A DNA stretch of 14,900 bases. Source: Candidatus Woesearchaeota archaeon CG11_big_fil_rev_8_21_14_0_20_43_8 (GTDB lineage Archaea > Nanobdellota > Nanobdellia > Woesearchaeales > CG08-08-20-14). The notes beneath the pieces were generated by a model that had not been told where the DNA came from, searched no databases, and saw nothing but the letters and a program-made list of their open reading frames with translations. The stretch is taken from assembly GCA_002762705.1 (NCBI GenBank), contig PCVE01000023.1, forward strand, positions 1 through 14,900, given 5' to 3'. Of the stretch, positions 4,379-11,163 are shown piece after piece (the first letter of the stretch is position 1; every line of letters starts with the position of its first letter). A program made the position numbers and the translations under genes.

Positions 4379-5125
4379 ATGAACCTTAAAAAACTGATCT
4401 ACAACCTTGTCCCGACTGAGAAAGTCAGGATATGGAGCGAGAGAAAAAAGGAAGTAAAACCAGATAAGACACTTGGCAGGATAGTCGAAGCCGTATGCCT
4501 AAAAGCCATAGAATTCGGACCCAAATATGCAAAAGCAGTGAAAAGACATTCAGAATACTGCGAATTGCAAGAAGAGCTAAAAAAGAAGTATCCCTATGAA
4601 GCAGCGAGATGTCAGGCGAACCAGGCAGATTCATTCACACAATGGCTGCAATACATGGGAGAAGAGATGCCTGAATTAAAACCACGATTCTTCGAACTAA
4701 AGACCAAAGACGAGTATAGAATATCACAAGAGAACGTATTCAGATTATACAAGCACAGTATCGTCTCTGACTGCAATGATGGGCATATGCAGATAGAAGA
4801 GAGACTGCTTTATCATGATTTCTTCGAAGAGTGCGTCACGATTGGACTGAACCAAAACATACTGACTGATACACTCTATAACAGAACAGACTTTGATGAC
4901 AAGAAAGGGAAATACCAAGCAGTCGGCGCAGTCACAGGCGCTACCTTTGGAATACTTACAACGTGGGACCCATTCATCGCCATATCAGGCCTATTTTTAG
5001 GCGGCATCGCAGCAGATGGATTATTTGTATATGGTCCGACAATCAAGGTGCGGTCCAGATTAAGAAAAGCATTAAAAGAGAGACGAAAAGAGGCATCCGA
5101 AGCCATCACAAGGTGCAACAGATGA
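4379..5125 (+). CDS. Membrane-hairpin protein 1 of the operon, 248 aa
   Basis: The family is not recognised. A long soluble, charged, helical N-terminal part (1-178), containing Cys40, Cys61, Cys78, Cys132 and Cys152, precedes two Gly/Ala-rich hydrophobic helices at about 179-195 (AVGAVTGATFGILTT) and 199-219 (ISGLFLGGIAADGLFVYG). They are joined by a tight WDP turn. A basic helical tail (221-248) follows, suggesting both ends are cytoplasmic. There is no signal peptide. The hairpin can be aligned by eye with that of the next gene product. The start has only a weak ribosome binding site and lies 4 nt after the previous stop. The stop overlaps the next start (ATGA). Confidence 0.7.
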   Translation: MNLKKLIYNLVPTEKVRIWSERKKEVKPDKTLGRIVEAVCLKAIEFGPKYAKAVKRHSEYCELQEELKKKYPYEAARCQANQADSFTQWLQYMGEEMPELKPRFFELKTKDEYRISQENVFRLYKHSIVSDCNDGHMQIEERLLYHDFFEECVTIGLNQNILTDTLYNRTDFDDKKGKYQAVGAVTGATFGILTTWDPFIAISGLFLGGIAADGLFVYGPTIKVRSRLRKALKERRKEASEAITRCNR

Positions 5126-5613
5126 AAACACACGAAAAGATATTAGGACAAATAGAACATGAAGTAAAGAAAAACATAAAAGATTACATAATAAAAAGCA
5201 AATGCGCAGGCGAATTCTACATCGAAGCACTGCCTGAAGAAATCAAAGCCAAGCGTGAAAGCAGACTTGAATCCATATTATCAAAGAACAATAAAACAGA
5301 TGATGATCCAAGCTTAAAAAATGCATGCAGACAATATTTCAATGACCACATAATAATAGAACGTACATACCAAAAAGAATCAGGCAAGTTGACAGAGCTC
5401 TTTATGCCATATTCCATTATGGCAATCGGCGCTGCGACATCCGGATTCGTCCTCCATCCAAACCATGAGATAAGTTTCGCTGGAGGATTGCTAGGCGCCA
5501 TCACGGCCTTTGTCGGCGCAGCTTTCAGGGCATCAACAATCCAAGACCATAAAAAAGAAAAGAAGGTTGCGACAAGATTCGCAAAGTCACAATTCTATGC
5601 GAGGGTGAAGTAA
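5122..5613 (+). CDS. Membrane-hairpin protein 2 of the operon, 163 aa
   Basis: The family is not recognised. A helical charged N-terminal region (1-90) is followed by two hydrophobic helices at about 93-111 (ending AIGAATSGFVL) and 117-136 (ISFAGGLLGAITAFVGAAF), separated by a HPNHE turn, then a basic tail (137-163). The frame stays open upstream to 4963, but the start at 5122 is chosen because it forms an ATGA overlap with the previous stop and has AAGGTG at 5110-5115. The membrane part resembles that of the preceding protein: GA-rich first helix, ISGLFLGGI versus FAGGLLGAI, then TI and a basic stretch. The two are probably paralogues, which fits a hetero-oligomeric membrane complex. Confidence 0.7.
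   Translation: MKTHEKILGQIEHEVKKNIKDYIIKSKCAGEFYIEALPEEIKAKRESRLESILSKNNKTDDDPSLKNACRQYFNDHIIIERTYQKESGKLTELFMPYSIMAIGAATSGFVLHPNHEISFAGGLLGAITAFVGAAFRASTIQDHKKEKKVATRFAKSQFYARVK
5601..5608 (+). promoter_or_regulatory. Ribosome binding site of the 256-aa gene
   Basis: GAGGGTGA, 10 nt before the ATG at 5619, lies inside the last codons of the previous gene. It supports the start. Confidence 0.5.
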
Positions 5614-5618
5614 TAAAA

Positions 5619-6389
5619 ATGGACAAAAGTATGACATTACAGGAAATAGTTACTCAGGAATCATTGGGTCAGAAGATTGCAAAAGTAGCAAGAAAAATTA
5701 TCATGCCGATATTATCAAAAGAACAGACAATGCTTGAGAACGCACAATTAGACGGTGATTATGTCGAGAGCTCATATAGAAACGCCATGATCCAATCAGA
5801 CAATTTAGTACAGGAGATCATGAACCCACATCACAACCCACAGAAGACACTTGATCAAAAAAACATCCTATCCTTGTATATCTCTACGATAGATGTCGCG
5901 GCAGACAGGATGTGGACCATCAAAAGATGCCTTGATGCGACAGTCATGAAATTTGATAGATATAGAAAAGAGTTGTATCGACATTACACAAACCACAATG
6001 TCGTTGATAAGATAGAAAAAGCAGGCGCAAAAGCGATATTGAAGTATGCTTCAAAGCTCGTTGATGACACTGATCTTGGGCACATGACTGAAGACTTGCT
6101 TTCAGACAGAAAGGGGTTCATCTCTGGATTTAAGAGAAAAGAAACAGAGCTTCTACAATCATGTACTGACAGGATCGCTTCAGATGTCGCAAAGGAAGTC
6201 AGCAATGTTATGTTCCAGATGGGAAATCTACAGCAGATGCCTGAGTCAGAGTTGATACGATTTGCGCTCGAAGGATTCACAAACAGCTATGCTGAATGCA
6301 TAAATGACACTGTGCAATTTGGACTTCTGAAAGGAGTCTTCGTGCGAGTGATGTATGAAAGCACAATACCGATGAGGCAGGTGGCATAA
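5619..6389 (+). CDS. Helical soluble protein of the operon, 256 aa
   Basis: I do not recognise a family. It is predicted all-helical with many heptad-like stretches, no membrane helix and no signal peptide. Notable parts are an amphipathic basic helix near 17-33 (GQKIAKVARKIIMPIL), a long charged middle, and a C-terminal segment rich in hydrophobic residues (about 227-248, including FGLLKGVFVRVMYE) that might contact membrane or a partner. Cys residues (Cys104 region, Cys181 region, Cys230 region) are scattered without motifs. It lies between membrane-hairpin genes 2 and 3, so it is probably a cytoplasmic partner of that assembly. Start chosen from the GAGGGTGA site and 5-nt gap. Confidence 0.65.
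   Translation: MDKSMTLQEIVTQESLGQKIAKVARKIIMPILSKEQTMLENAQLDGDYVESSYRNAMIQSDNLVQEIMNPHHNPQKTLDQKNILSLYISTIDVAADRMWTIKRCLDATVMKFDRYRKELYRHYTNHNVVDKIEKAGAKAILKYASKLVDDTDLGHMTEDLLSDRKGFISGFKRKETELLQSCTDRIASDVAKEVSNVMFQMGNLQQMPESELIRFALEGFTNSYAECINDTVQFGLLKGVFVRVMYESTIPMRQVA
6379..6384 (+). promoter_or_regulatory. Ribosome binding site supporting a TTG start
   Basis: AGGTGG, 7 nt before the TTG at 6392, lies in the last codons of the 256-aa gene. No ATG is available nearby in the frame of the downstream ORF, so this site supports TTG initiation. Confidence 0.5.
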
Positions 6390-6391
6390 AT

Positions 6392-7129
6392 TTGGACGAA
6401 GAACCATACACCCTTGTTCCAGAAGAGAGAAGACCTGGCATCGCTGATGACCTTGAAGATATCTGCCGGAATGATCCGCTTAGTTTCACAAACCTAACTC
6501 TATCTTTCAACCAGAAAGAGGATCTCAAAAGACTCACTGACAATGGGCTGATTGAAAAAGAAGTCTACATCGAAATAAACCACATAAGAGAGCAGATTGG
6601 GATTGCTCTTGGATACATAAACGCAAAGATCACATATCCAGATAGTAGAAGATTCTACAAAGAATATCAGAAACAAGTAAAATCAAAAGTCAGAAAATTG
6701 CCTTGGCGTATCGCGACAGTCGTCATTGGCGGACTTGGTGCTACTGCGGCCGCATATGTATCACACCGCATGGGACTGGAAGGACAACTGGGAATTCCAT
6801 ATGCAGACATTGGAATATCTGGCATCGCCGGCACATATTGCAGCTTTGCTGTCACATCCCTTGGATGGACGATGCGCGGATACAAAAAAGATGTGCTAGC
6901 TGACAAGATGATTGATCAAGGAGAATATGCATGCATTTCGCTCCAGGATAATGTCACACAATTAAAAGATATCATGATAAACACAGCGAAAAAGATGAAA
7001 GGGAAAATCGGCCTTGATCAGTACAACCACGAATTGACGATATTAGGAGAGCTAGCCAACTTCGAGTCAGTGATAAAGCAGAAAAAGATGATGATCCCAG
7101 ACATAGGAGACATAAAGATAGTCGGATGA
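6392..7129 (+). CDS. Membrane-hairpin protein 3 of the operon, 245 aa, TTG start
   Basis: The family is not recognised. A soluble, largely helical N-terminal part (1-104) is followed by two hydrophobic helices at about 106-124 (RIATVVIGGLGATAAAYV) and 137-158 (rich in Gly and Ala: ADIGISGIAGTYCSFAV), with a loop carrying H125, E130 and P136. A helical C-terminal region (162-245) follows. The order soluble arm, hairpin, helical tail matches the other three hairpin proteins of the operon, but the sequence match is weak. TTG is used as start, supported by AGGTGG 7 nt upstream and by the 2-nt gap from the previous stop. No signal peptide. Confidence 0.65.
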   Translation: MDEEPYTLVPEERRPGIADDLEDICRNDPLSFTNLTLSFNQKEDLKRLTDNGLIEKEVYIEINHIREQIGIALGYINAKITYPDSRRFYKEYQKQVKSKVRKLPWRIATVVIGGLGATAAAYVSHRMGLEGQLGIPYADIGISGIAGTYCSFAVTSLGWTMRGYKKDVLADKMIDQGEYACISLQDNVTQLKDIMINTAKKMKGKIGLDQYNHELTILGELANFESVIKQKKMMIPDIGDIKIVG

Positions 7130-7138
7130 TGCAGACAG

Positions 7139-7867
7139 ATGGGAAGATACACACACGAGTTGGACAGGGAAAAAGTATACCTCAAACAATTCAGGCAGTC
7201 CTATGATCAATCGACGGTCGGACCAGGCATAGTTGATAGATATACATTGTCTGATTTTAGGGAGATAATCATATCACTTGAGAAGATACTCGCGTCTGTA
7301 TACGATGGATTCCATTCTCATGAAGCAAGCATCTTCATGCCTGAACCAGACGGTGCTATGAGGGAATTCACCAAAAAGGATACGGTGACTTTGTTCAACA
7401 AAATGTCAGGATACTATGATGACAATGCCATTGATGAGGACTACCATTTTCATTACAAAGCAGATATAGGAGAGATATTTGTGCATGGTGCGGACGTGAG
7501 ACGCAGCATGGATACAAATTGTATGTATGGACTTGCTGGCATCATATGTGTTGGTGCGCTTGCTGCAGTGAGATATATCCCTGGAGTCCCAGATGAATTA
7601 TTGCTTGCAATCCCGGTAATCGGAGGCTATGCTGCAGTGCATGGATTTGGGATCAGGCGGAAAAGAGATGTCGAGACAAGCGGTATGACAATCGAGATTG
7701 CGCCAAACCCAATGGCTGCATCGATGAGACAGGCGATAAAACATGAGATCATCTGCCAACAGCTAGAGAAGTATGACCCAAGAAAACCAGAGAGAACATG
7801 GGCTGTTGTAGAGAACCTTGACAAGATGGTTGATGGATATCTAAGAAAGGTAGAGGGTGACAGATGA
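7139..7867 (+). CDS. Membrane-hairpin protein 4 of the operon, 242 aa
   Basis: The family is not recognised. A soluble N-terminal part (1-125), with His- and Tyr-rich acidic stretches near 90-107, precedes two hydrophobic helices at about 129-147 (MYGLAGIICVGALAAVRYI) and 152-170 (DELLLAIPVIGGYAAVHGF), joined by a PGVP turn. A basic cluster RRKR (173-176) follows, placing the tail in the cytoplasm by the positive-inside rule. The tail (177-242) is helical. It shares its architecture with hairpin proteins 1-3. The ATG lies 9 nt after the previous stop without a clear ribosome binding site. The stop overlaps the next start (ATGA). Confidence 0.65.
   Translation: MGRYTHELDREKVYLKQFRQSYDQSTVGPGIVDRYTLSDFREIIISLEKILASVYDGFHSHEASIFMPEPDGAMREFTKKDTVTLFNKMSGYYDDNAIDEDYHFHYKADIGEIFVHGADVRRSMDTNCMYGLAGIICVGALAAVRYIPGVPDELLLAIPVIGGYAAVHGFGIRRKRDVETSGMTIEIAPNPMAASMRQAIKHEIICQQLEKYDPRKPERTWAVVENLDKMVDGYLRKVEGDR
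7853..7860 (+). promoter_or_regulatory. Ribosome binding site of the 174-aa gene
   Basis: GAGGGTGA, 3 nt before the ATG at 7864, is inside the end of the preceding gene and reinforces the ATGA overlap start. Confidence 0.45.
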
Positions 7868-8388
7868 GCTTATTTGGACCAAGAAAACGTATCGACACAG
7901 ACCTAACCCAGAATCGATATTCAAAAAAACAATATTCCCAGATGATGGATCGTCTTGAAGAGGATCTTAGATCATTCAGTCAAAGGCTTGAGCATAGATT
8001 CACTGCGCTTCTTGAGGATAAAAATGGTCTGAAAAGACTGGCATACAATGAACCTGATGAGGTCAGATTATATTATGCGCTTGAGAACATCGATGAGATA
8101 TATGACAATAAAAAAGCGGAATTCTTACGAATAGAATTTGGCCACAGGCCTGCCGCGCTTGAAGCCTTGATAGAGAGTGGGAAACTATCAATCGATGATG
8201 TCTCACGGATTGTTCACACCTATGCGATCGATGCAGCGATAAGGCATGGCGCAAGGACGACAAAAGAGCTAGATTATCTTGTGTTATATGCAGAGAGGAT
8301 GCTTGAAACACAGCAAAAACTGCAAAAAAGACAAAGAAAGGCATTAAAGGCAATCGCATTCAAATATCTACTTAGTGATAAAGGATGA
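7864..8388 (+). CDS. Helical soluble protein of the operon, 174 aa
   Basis: I do not recognise a family. It starts MSLFGPRKR, then is mostly charged helix. A segment SKKQYSQMMDRLEEDL (about residues 20-35) resembles SREEYQRILTEFRGDY at a similar position in the 193-aa product two genes later. The C-terminal region (about 140-170) is a basic amphipathic helix. There is no membrane helix or cysteine motif. Both its start and its stop overlap neighbours by ATGA, so production is tightly coupled to membrane-hairpin protein 4 and to the next protein. A cytoplasmic subunit is the simplest reading. Confidence 0.65.
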   Translation: MSLFGPRKRIDTDLTQNRYSKKQYSQMMDRLEEDLRSFSQRLEHRFTALLEDKNGLKRLAYNEPDEVRLYYALENIDEIYDNKKAEFLRIEFGHRPAALEALIESGKLSIDDVSRIVHTYAIDAAIRHGARTTKELDYLVLYAERMLETQQKLQKRQRKALKAIAFKYLLSDKG

Positions 8389-8933
8389 ACCTATATAGAG
8401 ACCCAAGATCAGGATTCGATGACATCCAACAGAGAGCAGAATACACTCAGGAGGTCGATGCTGTCATCGATTCATATAGAAGATTCAAATCCAGGCTTGA
8501 ACGAACGATAAGACAGTCGATCGCATATCGGGATGAACGGGTTAAGATAGAAGAAGGCGCTATCGATGGAGAAACAGAATTGATTCCTACGCATATCGAG
8601 AACTGCGAGAGGAATGTGAAAGACTTTTGTGAAGAATCATGCTATATCGACAAAGATACATTAAATGCCTATCTGAATCAGATCACTATAGATTCAATTA
8701 ATGTAAACCACATTATGACAATGTATATCGGCACTGCTGTCACTTCTGCTTCACCAAAAACAGATCGCGAAACAGATGTATTAAGAGAACTTTATATCGC
8801 GCACCATGAATGCAGGATGGTGGCCGCATTCGCAAGTCCAATCAGCAGATTTTTTACGATAAGATCGCTTAGGAGAAGCAATCGGAACGCTGCGATAGAA
8901 AGACTGCTCATGAATGGTGATCAGGATGAGTGA
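8385..8933 (+). CDS. Helical soluble protein of the operon, 182 aa
   Basis: I do not recognise a family. It is charged and helical with an Arg-rich stretch at about 31-51 (SYRRFKSRLERTIRQSI). There are Cys residues near 74, 82, 86 and 143, including CERNVKDFCEESC (positions consistent with C-x7-C-x3-C), which might bind a metal or form a helix pair. The C-terminal part has a moderately hydrophobic helix (about 147-157) followed by a very basic segment (RSLRRSNR), possibly a membrane-surface or nucleic-acid contact. ATG overlaps the previous stop (ATGA). The next gene starts 8 nt before this stop. Confidence 0.6.
   Translation: MNLYRDPRSGFDDIQQRAEYTQEVDAVIDSYRRFKSRLERTIRQSIAYRDERVKIEEGAIDGETELIPTHIENCERNVKDFCEESCYIDKDTLNAYLNQITIDSINVNHIMTMYIGTAVTSASPKTDRETDVLRELYIAHHECRMVAAFASPISRFFTIRSLRRSNRNAAIERLLMNGDQDE
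8916..8921 (+). promoter_or_regulatory. Ribosome binding site of the 193-aa gene
   Basis: GGTGAT, 4 nt before the ATG at 8926, favours that start over the in-frame ATG at 8914, which would contain the site. Confidence 0.4.
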
Positions 8934-9507
8934 TCTGCCAACCCCTTACCGTATCCCTGACGAAGACCGCATGAGAGAGACTGCGCCACGCAGCAGGGAA
9001 GAATATCAACGCATACTCACTGAATTTAGAGGAGATTATCAGGAAAGAAAGATGGCTTTGATAAAAGAGGCAAAGCGTATTGATAGATGGGTCAGACATA
9101 TGTATATAGACCGGCCATCCTTAGATCTGCGGGCAATCATAAATGACATGATGGCTGAATCGCTCATAGAGATGCTTCCAGATCAAGATGGTAAACTGAA
9201 AAAATATATCGAAAAGCGAAAAACTTTGATGTATCTCCATGAAATCATGCAGATATATGCGGACAAAAAATTATCAAAGATATGCAACCAAGAAGAGAGA
9301 GAAGCGTTGATTGCATTTGCCAAATATGAACCTGTCAATGCTCCCGTATGTTGGGATGAAGAAATCTGTGTGTATAAGACAGATATTATTTCTGCGACTC
9401 TATTCGTCCGTGCCATTGACATGCATACAATAAAAAAAGCAAGAAAGGCATCAATCAAGCAAAAACTTGAAGAGATAATCAATGCGCTTGTGCAGAGGTG
9501 CCACTGA
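8926..9507 (+). CDS. Helical soluble protein of the operon, 193 aa
   Basis: I do not recognise a family. The N-terminus is acidic and Pro-rich, then helices dominate. SREEYQRILTEFRGDY (about 23-38) resembles SKKQYSQMMDRLEEDL of the 174-aa protein, so distant relationship is possible. Cys residues near 126, 148 and 154 are not in a known motif. No membrane helix. An ATG at 8914 in frame would add four residues, but GGTGAT just before 8926 favours the shorter start. It overlaps the previous gene by 8 nt, and its TGA shares one base with the next ATG (TGATG), so translation is coupled on both sides. Confidence 0.6.
   Translation: MSDLPTPYRIPDEDRMRETAPRSREEYQRILTEFRGDYQERKMALIKEAKRIDRWVRHMYIDRPSLDLRAIINDMMAESLIEMLPDQDGKLKKYIEKRKTLMYLHEIMQIYADKKLSKICNQEEREALIAFAKYEPVNAPVCWDEEICVYKTDIISATLFVRAIDMHTIKKARKASIKQKLEEIINALVQRCH
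9494..9500 (+). promoter_or_regulatory. Ribosome binding site of the 157-aa gene
   Basis: AGAGGTG, 6 nt before the ATG at 9507. It overlaps a possible GTG start at 9498, making ATG the better choice. Confidence 0.5.
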
Positions 9508-9980
9508 TGCTGCGCAGGATAGAAGGATGCACTGCAAGAGTGAAAGGTAGCTATATTGACTTCTATGATGCAGAAGAAAAATTCGTCGATATGAAACTTG
9601 CATGCTATTATTACGCCGAGATGCTTGTGTCAAAAGAAGGAAAACATCACATAGGCACTAAATACGTGCTCCAGCATCCGGGAGAACAAAGATTTGTGAA
9701 TGATTTAGAAGGGCTTGCGGATAGGATAAGCATACTTGATTTCGCAGAAGAAAGAGTACGTAGGGGCGAATTGCCATACATCTACATGAGACTTCACGCA
9801 GTTGGAAATGTGCCGCCAAACCGAGCGAAGCAAGGCGCGATGATTCCGCCTAAGACGACCACCCACATTGACGAGGATGAGATTCAAGAATACGTCTTGA
9901 TACCAAGATCGTTAGAACCAGAAGAGCACAAAGAACTCTGGAGATATATCGCGAAAAAAAGATTCAAAATAGAAAAATGA
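9507..9980 (+). CDS. Hypothetical alpha/beta protein of the operon, 157 aa
   Basis: I do not recognise a family. Unlike its neighbours it looks mixed alpha/beta, with strand-like segments (for example CTARVKGSYIDFYD at about 8-21, LPYIYMRLHAVG at about 88-99 and IQEYVLIPRSL at about 126-136) and a basic C-terminal helix. A Pro/Thr-rich loop (about 112-121) separates the halves. There is no membrane helix. Start is set by AGAGGTG and the TGATG overlap. It might be the one globular non-helical subunit of the assembly; no catalytic residues can be assigned. Confidence 0.6.
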   Translation: MLRRIEGCTARVKGSYIDFYDAEEKFVDMKLACYYYAEMLVSKEGKHHIGTKYVLQHPGEQRFVNDLEGLADRISILDFAEERVRRGELPYIYMRLHAVGNVPPNRAKQGAMIPPKTTTHIDEDEIQEYVLIPRSLEPEEHKELWRYIAKKRFKIEK

Positions 9981-9981
9981 T

Positions 9982-9987
9982 AGGTGA
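9982..9987 (+). promoter_or_regulatory. Ribosome binding site of the 112-aa gene
   Basis: AGGTGA, 5 nt before the ATG at 9993, overlaps a possible GTG start at 9984, so the ATG is preferred. Confidence 0.5.
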
Positions 9988-9992
9988 ATGAT

Positions 9993-10331
9993 ATGTTACT
10001 GAAATCAAAATACCAATGTCTATACGCAATGATGAGAAGAAAAGAGAAAAGAGCATTGAATAAATTCTTTCTTGATTCAAGGAAATTCGGACCATATGCT
10101 CAGCAGCTTGTGCTTGGATTCTGCGAAGCGCGAAAGACAGAGGAGACAGAATTCTCTTTAGACGCAAGGAACTTATTTCGAAGAAGCATCGGGATATCTG
10201 GCGAGTTCGCTGAATATGTCGAATCATTCCTGGCTGACAAACCATGGCTGACAGAACCTACTGATGAAGATATCGAAGATTTCCATAGGAAACTCACATG
10301 GAGAGAGAAAATGAAGATGCTGCTCGCATGA
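9993..10331 (+). CDS. Hypothetical helical protein of the operon, 112 aa
   Basis: I do not recognise a family. It is helical and strongly basic at the N-terminus (MLLKSKYQCLYAMMRRKEKR), with an acidic stretch near 90-97 (TDEDIEDF) and a basic end. There is no membrane helix. The charge pattern suggests contact with an acidic partner, a membrane surface or nucleic acid; sequence alone does not decide. The start at 9993 follows AGGTGA by 5 nt, and the gap to the previous stop is 12 nt. Its stop overlaps the next start (ATGA). Confidence 0.6.
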   Translation: MLLKSKYQCLYAMMRRKEKRALNKFFLDSRKFGPYAQQLVLGFCEARKTEETEFSLDARNLFRRSIGISGEFAEYVESFLADKPWLTEPTDEDIEDFHRKLTWREKMKMLLA

Positions 10332-10474
10332 AAGGAGTTTTTATAGATGAGACAGATGATTGGAATTCACCGTGTGCACTAGCACTAGTCATCAAAAAAG
10401 AATCTGACACTTTGATACACACGATAACAAAACCATATGAAAAACAGTACGCACTTCTCGTATACGAATACTAA
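10328..10474 (+). CDS. 48-aa protein, last gene of the operon
   Basis: A short ORF beginning MKGVFIDETDDWNSP and ending YALLVYEY. It starts in an ATGA overlap with the previous stop, as several operon genes do, and runs to a TAA at 10472-10474. It looks like a small beta-rich protein (FID, ALALVIK, YALLVYEY as strand-like pieces), with an acidic start and one Cys. There is no known family. It overlaps the end of the convergent ZPR1 gene by 4 bp. Coding status is inferred from the tight coupling and the length of the open frame; it is too short for composition tests to be decisive. Confidence 0.5.
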   Translation: MKGVFIDETDDWNSPCALALVIKKESDTLIHTITKPYEKQYALLVYEY

Positions 10475-10998
10475 AGCTTCTGTTTCTTCGCTTTATCAGA
10501 GATGATCGCAGAATTGCCAGAAGGATCCTCTATTATCAAAGTCAATGGTTCTTGACCCCACATGACTTTAGTGAGCTTCTTCAGATACGTCTTTGCCTTT
10601 TTCTTGGCTGCCTCATCTTCTTCACTATCGCGTGCGCTCTCAATCGCCCCTTTGATCCGTGTCAATACACCTTCCACATTAGAAATATATCCATTTGAGA
10701 CAGGACCAGGATCGACAGAGATCATGCGGGGAATCTTTATTGTCGCCTCGCCGGATTTGACTATCCGAATCTTCATATCATCTTCGCATTCGATCTGTAG
10801 CGTGAATCGGGATGGTTCATGCCGTTCCGCTGGCTCGACATCTGATTTGAAATATTTGCAGTTCGAGCAAGACATAGAAAAGAGAAACACGACACCGAAG
10901 TACGGGACATCTCTTTCCTGTTCCCTGAGCGTCATTGTGTTCTTTCCACACATTGGACAAGGTTGTCCGCCCAATTCTTCAGGTTTTTGTTCTTCCAT
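10471..10998 (-). CDS. zpr1: ZPR1-family zinc-finger protein, 175 aa
   Basis: Archaeal ZPR1 protein, a zinc-binding protein homologous to the repeated module of eukaryotic ZPR1, which works with elongation factor EF1A. The archaeal role is less defined. The C4 zinc finger is visible as CPMC (Cys14, Cys17) and CSNC (Cys44, Cys47), with the family-like VPYFGVVFLFSMSCSNC between and SDV after it. A beta-rich body follows, then SNGYISNVEGVL (about 101-112), which corresponds to the conserved TVEG region of ZPR1. A Lys-rich tail ends the protein. Length fits archaeal single-module members. The ATG at 10998 follows a possible minus-strand TATA box at 11043-11049. Housekeeping gene, probably unrelated to the operon it converges with. 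Confidence 0.85.
   Translation of the reverse strand: MEEQKPEELGGQPCPMCGKNTMTLREQERDVPYFGVVFLFSMSCSNCKYFKSDVEPAERHEPSRFTLQIECEDDMKIRIVKSGEATIKIPRMISVDPGPVSNGYISNVEGVLTRIKGAIESARDSEEDEAAKKKAKTYLKKLTKVMWGQEPLTLIIEDPSGNSAIISDKAKKQKL
10476..10498 (+). terminator. Possible T-rich terminator of the operon inside ZPR1
   Basis: No spacer exists between the operon and the convergent ZPR1 gene. The first T-rich stretch after the TAA (10476-10498) is the complement of the Lys-rich 3' end of ZPR1, so operon transcripts may end within ZPR1. Confidence 0.3.
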
Positions 10999-11042
10999 TG
11001 ATATCCCGTAGGTTTGTTAGAACTAAAAAAGGCATCAAGTGA

Positions 11043-11049
11043 TTTAAAT
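11043..11049 (-). promoter_or_regulatory. Probable TATA box of ZPR1
   Basis: TTTAAAT (minus strand ATTTAAA) is centred about 48 nt before the ATG at 10998, giving a leader of about 20 nt. The element is near-symmetric, so direction is inferred from the gene layout. Confidence 0.45.
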
Positions 11050-11104
11050 AGTTTTCTGTGTGCGCCAAATTCGATTACACTATAGTATATCTTTCATCAA
11101 AAGA

Positions 11105-11112
11105 TTTATATA
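11105..11112 (+). promoter_or_regulatory. TATA box of the first Ig-like surface gene
   Basis: TTTATATA, 55 nt before the ATG at 11164. Transcription should begin near 11134, leaving about 30 nt of leader with GGAG at 11150-11153. Confidence 0.6.
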
Positions 11113-11163
11113 GGCCCATTATCTCCATTTGGCAACTTTAAATTAGTGCGGAGTGGTTATAAA

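Noticed and set aside
4963..5121. Upstream extension of hairpin protein 2 (53 residues)
   Set aside because: It overlaps the coding frame of hairpin protein 1 for its whole length, and the ATGA overlap with AAGGTG at 5110 marks a better start at 5122.
4062..10474. Provirus or archaeal virus module
   Set aside because: No integrase, capsid-like, portal, terminase or polymerase features, no flanking tRNA or direct-repeat attachment sites were seen. A highly diverged virus cannot be excluded, but nothing supports it.
10562..11011. 149-codon plus-strand ORF opposite ZPR1
   Set aside because: ZPR1 on the minus strand has its CPxC/CSNC zinc finger and family motifs; the plus frame is Ser-rich shadow sequence.
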